From: QPIN01 sp965224575 | Lineage (GTDB): Bacteria > Pseudomonadota > Gammaproteobacteria > Methylococcales > Methylomonadaceae | DNA length: 64,000 bases | Assembly: GCA_965224575.1 (NCBI GenBank) | Contig: CBDCZQ010000006.1 | Location: forward strand, 2,790,001-2,854,000 | Direction of reading: 5' to 3' | In this document: one piece after another, positions 26,137 through 34,951 of the stretch | Numbering within the stretch: position 1 is the stretch's first letter | Layout of the letters: each line of letters starts with the position of its first letter | Notes under the pieces: model-generated | Seen by the model: the letters and a program-made list of their open reading frames with translations, nothing else | What the model was told of the DNA's origin: nothing | The model's database searches: none | Translations under genes and position numbers: made by a program

Positions 26137-26928
26137 ATGTTATTTTCAAAACTTTTCCTACCTGGACAAATTTTAGCTTTCTGGTCCGTATGGAGTTGGT
26201 ATTTAAGTCGGATGCTTGATGGCTCAGATGAACCTTGGGGTATTCTGGCTTTGCTTACAGTTATATTACTAGTATTTAAAAAAGGGATGTGGAAAACCCC
26301 ATCGACAATTACGTTAGTTATATCGTCTGCGATAGCGATTATTTATATCATTAGCTATGGCTATTTTCCGCCTTTGATTCGAGGCATACTTGCAGTAATA
26401 GCACTAGGTTTTTCAATCAGTTCGATTTGTTATAGCAAAACTATGCAAACTGGGGTGATTGGCTTAATGTTATTGTCATTGCCCTTGATTGCATCACTAC
26501 AATTTTACGGTGGTTTCCCGATAAGAGTGATCACCGCTTTTGTATCCTCTCATCTTCTTGGCTTAGTTGGCTACAATGTTCAACCGCAAGGGACTTTACT
26601 TTATTGGTTAGGTGAGGTGATTGCAGTTGATGCACCGTGTGCTGGAATTAAAATGTTATGGGCAGGGCTTTATTTAAATTTTACTTTGGCTACATGGCAT
26701 CAATTAAGTTTTATAACTACTTGGCTAAGTACCAGTTTTACTTTATTTTCTGTATTTATTGGAAATATTTGTCGGGCAACTCTATTGTTTTTTACTGAAA
26801 GCGGTATCGTCCATGCGCCTGAAATTGCACACCAAGCAATTGGGATGCTTGTGTTCGCTTTCGTGGTCATTGCAGTATTAAGTTTTCATCACTTAAATCA
26901 AGAGAGTAAGCTATGCAGTATGTATTGA
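26137..26928 (+). CDS. Exosortase family transpeptidase
   Basis: Polytopic membrane protein of 263 residues with about eight hydrophobic segments. The exosortase active-site residues are in place: Cys in VDAPCAGIKMLWAG (near residue 168), Arg in NICRATLLF (near 210) and His in AHQAIGMLVFAF (near 232). Exosortases cleave PEP-CTERM-type tails and transfer the protein onward. The gene lies 2 bases after the VIT/vWA gene and overlaps the next gene by 16 bases, so the three are one transcription unit. The subfamily cannot be named with certainty from sequence alone. Confidence 0.85.
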   Translation: MLFSKLFLPGQILAFWSVWSWYLSRMLDGSDEPWGILALLTVILLVFKKGMWKTPSTITLVISSAIAIIYIISYGYFPPLIRGILAVIALGFSISSICYSKTMQTGVIGLMLLSLPLIASLQFYGGFPIRVITAFVSSHLLGLVGYNVQPQGTLLYWLGEVIAVDAPCAGIKMLWAGLYLNFTLATWHQLSFITTWLSTSFTLFSVFIGNICRATLLFFTESGIVHAPEIAHQAIGMLVFAFVVIAVLSFHHLNQESKLCSMY

Positions 26929-27419
26929 TAGCTATATTGCATTTATGTGCCTGTCTGGTTCCTTTTGCCGATTGGGAAAGTAATAATCTAAAATCCAGTC
27001 AATCATTTCAGGCTTGGCCTGTTGAATTTGAAGGTTTACCTTTAACTCGTTTAGAAATAACAGATAAAGAGCAAGGGTTTAATGATGGTTTTCCTGGTCA
27101 AATTGCTCGATTTACAGATGGTTCAAGGGAGATTATTATTCGTTATGTGGAGAAACCTTCACGTAAACTTCATCCTTCAGCAGATTGTTTTCGTGGATCG
27201 GGTTATAAAGTAGAGTCTCAACCGATCAGTCGTGATCAAAAAGGTAATTTGTGGGGGTGTGTCTTAGCTGAACGTAATGGAATAAATTATCGTGTTTGCG
27301 AGCGAGTTTATGATCAGGCTGGAAATAGCTGGTATGACGTTTCATCCTGGTTTTGGTCTGTTTTATTGAAAAATAGCGATGGGCCTTGGTGGGCTATTAC
27401 TGTAGCTGAACGGGTATAG
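26913..27419 (+). CDS. EpsI-like exosortase-associated protein
   Basis: A 168-residue protein with an N-terminal hydrophobic anchor (about residues 3-20) and an exported domain. The segment RKLHPSADCFRGSGYKVES resembles the H-P..C..G.G(W/Y) motif of EpsI/DUF3485 proteins that accompany exosortases, and a second Cys pair (WGCVLAERN, YRVCERVYD) may be structural. The start overlaps the exosortase gene by 16 bases, so translation is coupled. In other systems this domain is often fused to the exosortase C-terminus; here it is separate. Function is inferred from position and motif. Confidence 0.65.
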   Translation: MQYVLIAILHLCACLVPFADWESNNLKSSQSFQAWPVEFEGLPLTRLEITDKEQGFNDGFPGQIARFTDGSREIIIRYVEKPSRKLHPSADCFRGSGYKVESQPISRDQKGNLWGCVLAERNGINYRVCERVYDQAGNSWYDVSSWFWSVLLKNSDGPWWAITVAERV

Positions 27420-27436
27420 CTAGGAAATTTAATAAT

Positions 27437-27883
27437 TTATGCTTGATCTGAAAGTTGAGTTTTAGCCCAACTAACTATGTCCTGCTGACCCATTGCACCA
27501 GATTGACGAACCGCTTCATGACCATTTTTAAATAAAATTAGCGTAGGGATGCTTCGAATGTCAAATTGTGCCCCTATTGCCTGTTCTATTTCAGTATTAA
27601 CTTTGGCAAACCTAATGTTAGGTTCTAGTTGAGCTGCTGCTTGTTCAAATGCAGGTGCCATTATTTTACAGGGGCCACACCATGGTGCCCAGAAATCTAC
27701 AAGGAGTGGAATATCATTTCTGCTTATATGTTTCTGGAACGTCTTCGAATTTAATTCTAAAGGCTGACCAGTAAATAAAAAAGTATGACATTTACCACAT
27801 TTAGGTCTTTGAGAAAGTTTTTCAGCAGGGATTCTATTCACTGCTGTGCAATCTGGGCAAACAATATGTAATGATTCAGTCAT
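27437..27883 (-). CDS. trxC: Thioredoxin 2
   Basis: Cytosolic thiol-disulfide reductant with an N-terminal zinc motif. Residues 9-12 (CPDC) and 29-32 (CGKC) form the two CxxC zinc knuckles of TrxC, and the redox site WCGPCK lies near residue 69, in FWAPWCGPCKIMAP. 148 residues, the family length. It is convergent with the exosortase operon, 17 bases between the two stops. TrxC in E. coli is under OxyR control; no OxyR site can be recognised by eye here. Confidence 0.93.
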   Translation of the reverse strand: MTESLHIVCPDCTAVNRIPAEKLSQRPKCGKCHTFLFTGQPLELNSKTFQKHISRNDIPLLVDFWAPWCGPCKIMAPAFEQAAAQLEPNIRFAKVNTEIEQAIGAQFDIRSIPTLILFKNGHEAVRQSGAMGQQDIVSWAKTQLSDQA

Positions 27884-27956
27884 TAGGTATTATTCAATGA
27901 GTTAAATTAGAAATAAGATGGAAACGATGGAAACGATGGAAATATATTAAGTTTTA

Positions 27957-29213
27957 TCAATACTTTGGTCTAGTATTTTTTCTGCTTTGGTTGCCATTAG
28001 GCTTTTTAGATTGATTAGTGTTTTTGTGACGACGTGGTTGACGAGGTTGTTTGGGCGGAATAGGGGGTGCTATTTTGGCGGTTTCAAAACCAGGAATTTG
28101 TTCGCGCTTTATTTCTTTGCCAATTAATTTTTCAACCAGTCGTAATGCCTTGTATTCGTCATGGGATACAAGTGATATAGCTTCACCTTCTTCACCTGCG
28201 CGGCCAGTTCTGCCAATTCTATGAACATAGTCTTCTGGTACTCTAGGTAATTCAAAATTGACCACATGAGGTAACAGGTTAATATCTATACCACGGGCGG
28301 CTACATCGGTAGCAACTAATACTCTAAGTTGATTCGCTTTAAAACCTGTTAACGCTTTAGTCCTGGCACCTTGGCTCTTATTACCATGTATAGCGGCAGC
28401 ATTAATATTAGCTTTATTGAGTTTTTCTGTTAGTCGGTTAGCACCATGTTTCGTTGTAGTAAATACTAAAACCTGTTGCCAGTTATGTTCCTTAATTAAG
28501 TGACAGAGAAGTTTTGTTTTATCTGTTTTATCAACCAGATAAGCAACTTGATCAACCAGTTCGGCGGCAGTATTTCGTGCAGCGACTTCAATTTTTATAG
28601 GATTAACTAGTAGCCCTGTTGTAAGCTTTCTAATATCTGCAGAAAAAGTTGCTGAAAATAGCAGGTTTTGACGTTTTTTTGGTAGAAAGCCAATAATTTT
28701 ACGAATATCCCGAATAAAACCCATATCAAGCATGCGGTCTGCTTCGTCAAGGATTAAAGTTTCTACCTGATTCAGTTTAACTACGTGTTGACCAATTAAA
28801 TCTAATAGTCGACCCGGTGTAGCGACAAGTATATCGACGCCCCCTTTTAATCGCGATATTTGCGGGTTAATTTTAACGCCACCAAAAACCACTTCGGATC
28901 GTAATCGTGGGTGAAGGTGGGTTCCATACTTGTTAACAGATTCACCTATTTGAGCGGCAAGTTCTCTGGTTGGGGTGAGGATTAATGCACGTATTGGCCG
29001 GTTTTTGCTATATGTTTTTTGTGATAAGCGATGTAAGATTGGTAGAGTAAATCCTGCTGTTTTACCTGTTCCCGTCTGGGCGGCAGCTAAAACATCATTA
29101 CCTTCCAAAACAGCTGGAATTGCTTGTGCTTGAATAGGGGAGGGTGTGGAATAGCCCGCATCAGCAATGGCACGTAATAGTGGATCTGATAAACCTAAAG
29201 AGGTAAATGGCAT
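27957..29213 (-). CDS. rhlE: ATP-dependent RNA helicase RhlE (DEAD box)
   Basis: DEAD-box helicase of 418 residues involved in ribosome assembly and RNA turnover. Motifs in order: Q motif (YSTPSPIQAQAIP), AQTGTGKTAGF, PTRELAAQI, GGVKINPQ, TPGRLLDL, LDEADRMLDMGFI, SATFSADI, VFTTTKHG, ATDVAARGID and HRIGRTGRAGEEG. The GGVKINPQ segment and the basic tail (QPRQPRRHKN, QSRKN) are typical of RhlE. It is probably co-oriented with trxC as a two-gene cluster with a 73-base gap. Confidence 0.9.
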   Translation of the reverse strand: MPFTSLGLSDPLLRAIADAGYSTPSPIQAQAIPAVLEGNDVLAAAQTGTGKTAGFTLPILHRLSQKTYSKNRPIRALILTPTRELAAQIGESVNKYGTHLHPRLRSEVVFGGVKINPQISRLKGGVDILVATPGRLLDLIGQHVVKLNQVETLILDEADRMLDMGFIRDIRKIIGFLPKKRQNLLFSATFSADIRKLTTGLLVNPIKIEVAARNTAAELVDQVAYLVDKTDKTKLLCHLIKEHNWQQVLVFTTTKHGANRLTEKLNKANINAAAIHGNKSQGARTKALTGFKANQLRVLVATDVAARGIDINLLPHVVNFELPRVPEDYVHRIGRTGRAGEEGEAISLVSHDEYKALRLVEKLIGKEIKREQIPGFETAKIAPPIPPKQPRQPRRHKNTNQSKKPNGNQSRKNTRPKY

Positions 29214-29697
29214 AGTATTTAGAGTTTTGATAAAAGTCTGCTTTATTAGCGTTATACAGTACTTTGGAAAGTGAGAGTGTTATAATTAATATAAATCTAA
29301 AGAATATTGGGTAAGTCTTTGGGATCTGTGCGTTTCATAAAATATATTAGTGATTAAAATGTTTAATATTCATTTTAAGTTAATTTTGAGTTTGTAAATA
29401 TAAGCACTATTGTATACTGCAATTTTAATTGTTGCCTAAATGCTGATTTACAATTATTAAATCTTAAAGATAATCTTTAATTTTAGATTGAGATTATAGA
29501 GCACTTCTATTAATTGTGGATGAGAAAATTGAGAGCCAAAATATTCAAAACCAAGGCGAAACCCGTACGTAATAGCAGGCTATTGCGAAGGGTTTCAACG
29601 CAGAGGTTGGATATTTTGGACTCAATTTTCCATTCATCAATTAATAGAGATGCCCTTTATTCTTAAAAAAATAAAAAACAATTATTAGAGGGTTCTC
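29214..29697. other. Intergenic region holding a nested-hairpin repeat
   Basis: About 480 bases between the rhlE start and the GGDEF/EAL gene. The first half is A+T-rich without recognisable structure and should hold divergent promoters; the second half is the repeat at 29501-29654. Confidence 0.6.
29501..29654. repeat. Nested-hairpin repeat, copy 3
   Basis: Long imperfect outer arms (ACTTCTATTAATTG.. with ..CAATTAATAGAGATG, then GAAAATTGAG with CTCAATTTTC, then CCAAAATATTC with GATATTTTGG). The inner stem is GAAACCCG with GGGTTTC. The centre is TACGTAATAGCAGGCTATTG, a hairpin matching, in inverted orientation, the centre of the copy at 40895; AACGCAG stands in the CTGCGCC-like position. It ends 44 bases before the GGDEF/EAL gene. 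Confidence 0.75.
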
Positions 29698-32256
29698 ATT
29701 AAACATTCTAAAATTATCTATTTTTTAGCCTCTTTTTTTATGTTCATCTTAATTTTTTATATAGGGTGGCATTTGATTGACCGGTATGAGTCAGACTTAT
29801 TAGCAGAACAACGCATTGAGTTAAAAAAAGAATTAACAAAAAGGGCAAGTGTTTTAGTAAAGGAAGCTAACTATCGTTTTTCATTACTGCATGATGTTCG
29901 GTCATTTGTCAATAAAAACATTGACTTATATTATTCTGATCCACAAAAATTTGAACAGAAAGCGAATGATTTTTTAAAAACTATCCATAAGAAAGTTCCT
30001 GATGTTAAGTCTATTGTGATTGCTCCACTTGGTATTCAACGGTATATATTTCCTGATACTGAAGTTAACTTGAACAGCCTTGGTCAGAATTTGTTAGCTA
30101 GAACATTAACTGAAAAAAAGGAAGAAACTGGGGGGAATAATCAAAGTAAAACAGTGGGTGTAAGTAATCCCTTCTATCTAATAAATAATAATAAGTTGGG
30201 AACTGTTGCTCGTTTAGCTATCTATCCGAATGGTTCGTTTTGGGGGCTGACTTCAATAACTCTTGATATTATGCCTATGTTAATTAAAGCTAATCTAGTT
30301 AATTCGAAAAATGAATTATTTCAATTTGCATTAAGAGTTAAAGGAGCCTCAGTATTTTATGGAGAAGCCTCTAGCTTTAATATTAACTCTGTTGTTCATA
30401 AATTGCATATGCCAGATAGTCAATGGGAAATAGCAATTACACCACTTGTTATTAACAGATTTAACATAAAACTATGGTTTGCTATTAATTTATTCTTGGC
30501 ATTATTAGGTGGTGCTCTTTTGTATTATTTTTTAATCTGGAAGAAAAATATTGAATTATCAGTATCGAAAAAGGTAGCTTCAATAACTCAAGAAAAACAT
30601 GATTTAGCCTCAGTTTTAATCGCATTACCTGATCTTTATTTTCGTACTACTAGAGACGGGACTATTTTAGATTACCAAATTAATCAGCCGGGTAAATTTC
30701 ATATTACCTCTGAGCAATGTAAGAGCTTGAAAATACAGGATGTACTACCTCGCGAATTTGGATATATTTTTGTTGAAAAAATAGAACAATTTTGTTTAAC
30801 AAGGCAATTACAGACTTTTGAATATACACTCCAACAATCGACGGGTAATTATGATTTTGAAGTAAGATTAACTGGTATTCTTGGCTCTGAAGACTTTTTA
30901 GTTATTATTCGTGAAGTTACTGAACAAAAAAAGAGTGAAGCATTAATTTGGTATCAGGCAAATTATGACCCGTTAACCAAATTACCTAATCGTCGTATGT
31001 TGCAGGACAGACTTGACCAGGAAATTTCAAAGTCTCGTCGTACTGGACAAACCTTAGCTTTGTTATTTCTTGATCTAGACAGATTTAAAAATGTCAACGA
31101 TAGGCTAGGACATGAAATGGGTGATTTACTATTAGTTGAAGCAGCTAAACGAATTTCAAGTTGTCTTCGTGATTCTGATACAGTGGCTCGATTTGGAGGC
31201 GATGAATTTACTATTATTCTTTCTGAGCTTGAGGACTTACATAGTATTGAGCGCATAGCGCAACACATTATAACTGTACTGAGTCAACAATTTATACTTG
31301 ATGATAACACTGCGAATATCTCTGCTAGTATTGGTATCTCAATTTACCCTGATGATGCAAAAAATGCAGATAGATTATTAAAAAATGCGGATCAGGCAAT
31401 GTATAGTGCCAAAGCTCTTGGACGAAGCCGATTTAGCTATTTTACTAAGTCTTTGCAACAAGCCGCTCAATTTCGTTTCATTTTACTTAATGATATGCAT
31501 AAAGCTATAACTGAAAATCAATTTCAGTTATATTTCCAGCCTATTGTCGATTTGACAACAAATGAGATATATAAAGCCGAAGTATTATTACGCTGGAATC
31601 ATCCTAAAGTTGGTTTAGTCAAGCCAGATACTTTTTTATCTTTAGCTGAAGAAACAGGACTCATTGTTGATATAGGAAACTGGGTCTGTGAACAATCGAT
31701 TAAACATATTAAACGGTTTAAAAACAAGCATAAAATTGAAATACAATTAAGTATTAACAAGTCATCAGTGCAATTTCAAGCTATGGCTCAGAATGAAAAG
31801 TGGATTCAGTACTTGCAACAGCTAGAACTGTCAGGTGATAGTATTATGATTGAAATTAATGAAAGTCTATTAATGGAAGCTGACTCTAATATTGACAAGC
31901 AATTAATTAAATTTCGAGAGCAGGGTATTCAAGTAGCTCTTGATGATTTTGGAGCGGGTTATTCCTCTCTTTCTTCTTTAAAATATTTTGAGATTGATGT
32001 TATTAAATTAGATCATAAATTTATAAGAAATTTAACTCCAGACTCTGATGATATGGCTTTTTCTGAAGCGATTATTACTATGGCTCATAAATTAGGATTA
32101 AAGGTAATTGCAGAAGGTATAGAGACAGAGCAGCAGAAAGAATTATTAATTAAAGCTGGGTGTGATTATGGTCAAGGTTATTTGATTTCAAAACCCTTAC
32201 CAGCCGATAAACTTATAAAATTTTTACAAAAGACAGAAAAGCAGGTGATTATTTAG
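29698..32256 (+). CDS. GGDEF/EAL cyclic-di-GMP protein with membrane sensor
   Basis: Membrane-bound bifunctional cyclic-di-GMP protein, about 852 residues if begun at an ATT. TM1 is residues 5-26, an extracellular sensor follows to about 260, TM2 is near 262-282, a PAS-like segment is next, then the GGDEF domain with an intact RFGGDEF active site near residue 498. The EAL domain begins about 600; its signature reads EVL instead of EAL, but DDFGAGYSS and the KLD.KFI and AEGIE metal residues are present. Upstream of the first ATG (29740) the frame is open to a TAG at 29686 without any ATG, GTG or TTG, while GAGGG lies 6 bases before ATT at 29698, which would complete TM1. Confidence 0.85.
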   Translation: MKHSKIIYFLASFFMFILIFYIGWHLIDRYESDLLAEQRIELKKELTKRASVLVKEANYRFSLLHDVRSFVNKNIDLYYSDPQKFEQKANDFLKTIHKKVPDVKSIVIAPLGIQRYIFPDTEVNLNSLGQNLLARTLTEKKEETGGNNQSKTVGVSNPFYLINNNKLGTVARLAIYPNGSFWGLTSITLDIMPMLIKANLVNSKNELFQFALRVKGASVFYGEASSFNINSVVHKLHMPDSQWEIAITPLVINRFNIKLWFAINLFLALLGGALLYYFLIWKKNIELSVSKKVASITQEKHDLASVLIALPDLYFRTTRDGTILDYQINQPGKFHITSEQCKSLKIQDVLPREFGYIFVEKIEQFCLTRQLQTFEYTLQQSTGNYDFEVRLTGILGSEDFLVIIREVTEQKKSEALIWYQANYDPLTKLPNRRMLQDRLDQEISKSRRTGQTLALLFLDLDRFKNVNDRLGHEMGDLLLVEAAKRISSCLRDSDTVARFGGDEFTIILSELEDLHSIERIAQHIITVLSQQFILDDNTANISASIGISIYPDDAKNADRLLKNADQAMYSAKALGRSRFSYFTKSLQQAAQFRFILLNDMHKAITENQFQLYFQPIVDLTTNEIYKAEVLLRWNHPKVGLVKPDTFLSLAEETGLIVDIGNWVCEQSIKHIKRFKNKHKIEIQLSINKSSVQFQAMAQNEKWIQYLQQLELSGDSIMIEINESLLMEADSNIDKQLIKFREQGIQVALDDFGAGYSSLSSLKYFEIDVIKLDHKFIRNLTPDSDDMAFSEAIITMAHKLGLKVIAEGIETEQQKELLIKAGCDYGQGYLISKPLPADKLIKFLQKTEKQVII

Positions 32257-32400
32257 GAATATGTATGAATCCTTTCTTTTTGTCTTTACGTTGATAACTG
32301 TCATTTTTTCTTATTCTTTTAGCTGATCATAGCTATGTTTTTAATTTATTTAATAGCCTGTTTAATAATAAGGCTATAGGCTAACTTTATCATTCTCTAT

Positions 32401-33258
32401 ATGAAACTAAAGTTTTGTACAATTATAAATCAATTTTTGAGTCTTTTTGGTCTTATGATCGTTAACAAACAATCAGAAAATCTGTGGGATGATGGCTTAA
32501 TAGAACATTATCAATACCAAAAAAGCTTACAAACTGATCAACCTATAGAATATAAAAAAAGAGAATATCCCCCCAAAGATTTTGCACCTACCTTAAGCGA
32601 ATGGGAAGAAGTAAGTAGTCTGCTAAAAGATAAAATGACAGTTTGCGAACTAGGGCCAGGAACAGGTCGATTTACTGATTTATATTTTCATACCTGCAAA
32701 AAAGTCTATTTAGTTGACGTTTCAGAACAAATTTGTGAAAAAATTCTGAAAGAAAAATATAGAAGTCATAACCATGTGCAAGTTCTTCATACTATGAATT
32801 GTCGGATGCCAGTTATCTCTGATAATTCAATAGATTTGTTTTTTGGTTTTGGGGTGTTTTCTCATCTTAATTCAGAGCAATTTGTTGGCTATCTTAATGA
32901 AGGTATGCGAATATTAAAACCGGGTGGAAAAGTTGTTATTGAATATCAGTCATTGTCAGAAGAGATAGGCTGGAAACGTTTTCTTAGTCGTATTCCAGAG
33001 GATTTTTCAGATAGTATTTTTCGCTATCATAGCGTTGAGGTGCTTGAGTCTATTGCTGCTCGATTGGGTTACAATATTCACCGGAGCGTGATAGATAAAA
33101 ATGGCTTAAATGGTTCTTATCTAGAATTAGAAAGACCTGTATCAAAAACGGAGTATCAATGTATATTACAAAGTGCAGCAGAAAAGCTGGATAGTACTGA
33201 TATACAGACATTGTACTCTGAAACAGGGATTGCAAAGCGAAAAACCGAGGAGGAATAA
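32401..33258 (+). CDS. SAM-dependent methyltransferase (class I)
   Basis: A 285-residue methyltransferase. The SAM-binding motif is TVCELGPGTGRFTDLYF (near residue 80-97), followed by VYLVDVSEQI (acidic ribose ligand), the NSIDLFFGFGVFSHLN segment and ILKPGGKVVIEYQSL. The first 20 residues (KLKFCTIINQFLSLFGLMIV) are hydrophobic, perhaps an anchor or, if translation starts at the ATG 32458, absent. No strong ribosome binding site decides between these starts. The substrate is unknown; its neighbours give no pathway. Confidence 0.75.
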   Translation: MKLKFCTIINQFLSLFGLMIVNKQSENLWDDGLIEHYQYQKSLQTDQPIEYKKREYPPKDFAPTLSEWEEVSSLLKDKMTVCELGPGTGRFTDLYFHTCKKVYLVDVSEQICEKILKEKYRSHNHVQVLHTMNCRMPVISDNSIDLFFGFGVFSHLNSEQFVGYLNEGMRILKPGGKVVIEYQSLSEEIGWKRFLSRIPEDFSDSIFRYHSVEVLESIAARLGYNIHRSVIDKNGLNGSYLELERPVSKTEYQCILQSAAEKLDSTDIQTLYSETGIAKRKTEEE

Positions 33259-33396
33259 TATTTGAATCTTAGCTCATATCAAGAGTACCTGACTTTTTCT
33301 CAAATCTGATCTGGAAGTTAAAAAAGACTTGACTGCTTGATATTATATTGTTATACCGTGACTGGAAAGTTCATAATAATAATAAAGGAGAAAGTC

Positions 33397-34701
33397 ATGA
33401 AAATGTTTTTACGTCCTATTAGTTTTGTCAGTTTTTTTGTTTGCGTTTTCCTTTCTGGTATTTCTAACGCGGTGACGACTAGTCCGCCTACCAATACCAT
33501 TTCTACAACAACTACTGTTCCTGCCTTTGTTGGTGACTCAAATTTCCACTCTGAGCCAGTTTTAGGTTTAAGTAAGTTTGATCCTGATCTTGGTACTTTA
33601 ACAGGTGTTGAACTTCAAATTAATAATTCTTATAATGTTGCATCAAGGCTACTATTTGACACTATTGACTCTGAGTTAGCCTATGAAATAGAAGCCGTAA
33701 TTGATTTTCAAATATCCCTATCAATTCCATACTCTGGAGGTAGTGGAGGACTTTTTGCTACAGGGGTCAATGGTGATAGTTTTGGTTGCTTCGTTGATTC
33801 TGAACCTAACCCTGAGATTATACCTGGCCCAGAAGATGTTATATGTTTTGATGCCGAGTCATCTGCTACCTACTCGGAAACAGAAGATGTTACTTCGAAA
33901 CTGATAGACAATGATGCACTGCCCATGTTTATTGGTTCTGGAGAACTAGATTTTTTGACTTTGGAGTTCCTTCATTTTAGTAATATACAATTAGAAATTG
34001 TTTCCTCTGAAAATGTTGATCTAGCAACTGTTTTTCCTGAATTTGATTTTGATATGGGACCAGCAGATGTAACGGTTATTTATACATATGAACCGGCAGT
34101 TACTTCTTGTGGGGGAATATATAATCTACCTCCCAACCAATGGCGCCAAATCAGTTTGCCTTGCGATCCTAATGGAGCTAATAGCGTTACCGATATTATA
34201 GGTGATGATATTTCAGGTACATATGATACACAGTGGGTTATCTATCGTTTTAATCCCTTAAGTAACAGCTATGAAAAACTGTCACTCGCTGATCCCCTTG
34301 AGCAAGGAGTAGGATATTGGATTATTCAGCATAATGATAGTGCTCAAAATATTGATATGCCTGCTAGTAGTAGTCCAACAGAAATTGAACCATTCCCGAT
34401 TTTTCTAAGTACTAAACCAATGGATAAACAATGGAACATGATTGGTTATCCCTATACTATAGATATACCATTGAGTGATGTGCAAATTTTTGCTATTTCA
34501 GGTGGTTGTCTTGATGGCTGTACTCTTGATATTGCTGAATCTGATAACCTTGTTCAAGATATATTATATACATATAATGGTATAATATATGATGAGATAA
34601 GCAGTAGTAGTGGTGATTTTAATCCATGGAAAGGCTATTGGGCACGTACTTTAGAAAGTGCAGATGGAACAGGTGCACATTTTTTATTTTCTCGGGATTA
34701 A
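33397..34701 (+). CDS. Secreted protein of unknown function
   Basis: Exported protein of 434 residues. The start at 33397 is chosen for AAAGGAG 6 bases upstream; a longer reading frame from 33337 would put 20 extra residues before the signal peptide (MKMFLRPISF..ISNA). The N-terminal half (about 30-240) is rich in Ser, Thr and acidic residues. The C-terminal half has repeated aromatic-turn patterns (NQWRQISLPCDPN, DTQWVIYRFNP, GVGYWIIQHND, DKQWNMIGYPY, PWKGYWARTLE) that look like two related beta-type units of about 90 residues. Two Cys pairs lie in it. I do not recognise a catalytic domain. No sorting signal is seen. Confidence 0.7.
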   Translation: MKMFLRPISFVSFFVCVFLSGISNAVTTSPPTNTISTTTTVPAFVGDSNFHSEPVLGLSKFDPDLGTLTGVELQINNSYNVASRLLFDTIDSELAYEIEAVIDFQISLSIPYSGGSGGLFATGVNGDSFGCFVDSEPNPEIIPGPEDVICFDAESSATYSETEDVTSKLIDNDALPMFIGSGELDFLTLEFLHFSNIQLEIVSSENVDLATVFPEFDFDMGPADVTVIYTYEPAVTSCGGIYNLPPNQWRQISLPCDPNGANSVTDIIGDDISGTYDTQWVIYRFNPLSNSYEKLSLADPLEQGVGYWIIQHNDSAQNIDMPASSSPTEIEPFPIFLSTKPMDKQWNMIGYPYTIDIPLSDVQIFAISGGCLDGCTLDIAESDNLVQDILYTYNGIIYDEISSSSGDFNPWKGYWARTLESADGTGAHFLFSRD

Positions 34702-34835
34702 TAATATCTTTTTCTTTATGAAAGATATTTTTCTTAACTTGGTGCAGTGATATTTGTGTAGTATGCTTGCTAGATAATTGTTGCTGCATCTTAAAAATTT
34801 GAACTAAATAAGATCTTGCGGTAAGTATTTTTTAA

Positions 34836-34858
34836 ATAGAGAAAAGGAGTTTCTCTAT
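34836..34858. other. Small hairpin with AGGAG loop before uvrB
   Basis: ATAGAGAAA and TTTCTCTAT form a perfect 9-base stem with loop AGGAG. It lies 94 bases before the likely uvrB start. No T-run follows, so it is not a clear terminator; the role is unknown. Confidence 0.35.
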
Positions 34859-34885
34859 CATCTTCAAAATGAAAATAGGTGCATG

Positions 34886-34917
34886 GGTATTATTAAATCC
34901 TCGCCCCTTACTCCTAA
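34886..34917. repeat. One-arm remnant of the nested-hairpin repeat
   Basis: GGGTATTATTAAATCCTC, then CCTTACTCCTAA, resembles the right outer arm of the copy at 44206-44366 (GGGTATTATTAAATCCTCAT). No left arm is present. It overlaps the 5' end of the longest uvrB frame. Confidence 0.6.
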
Positions 34918-34951
34918 TGAAATTTTTATTTGTAAATACGAACCAGAAAGC

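Noticed and set aside
32257..32400. Short intergenic RNA gene before the methyltransferase
   Set aside because: A+T-rich with only weak pairing (GCCT/AGGC); no promoter-terminator pair is visible.
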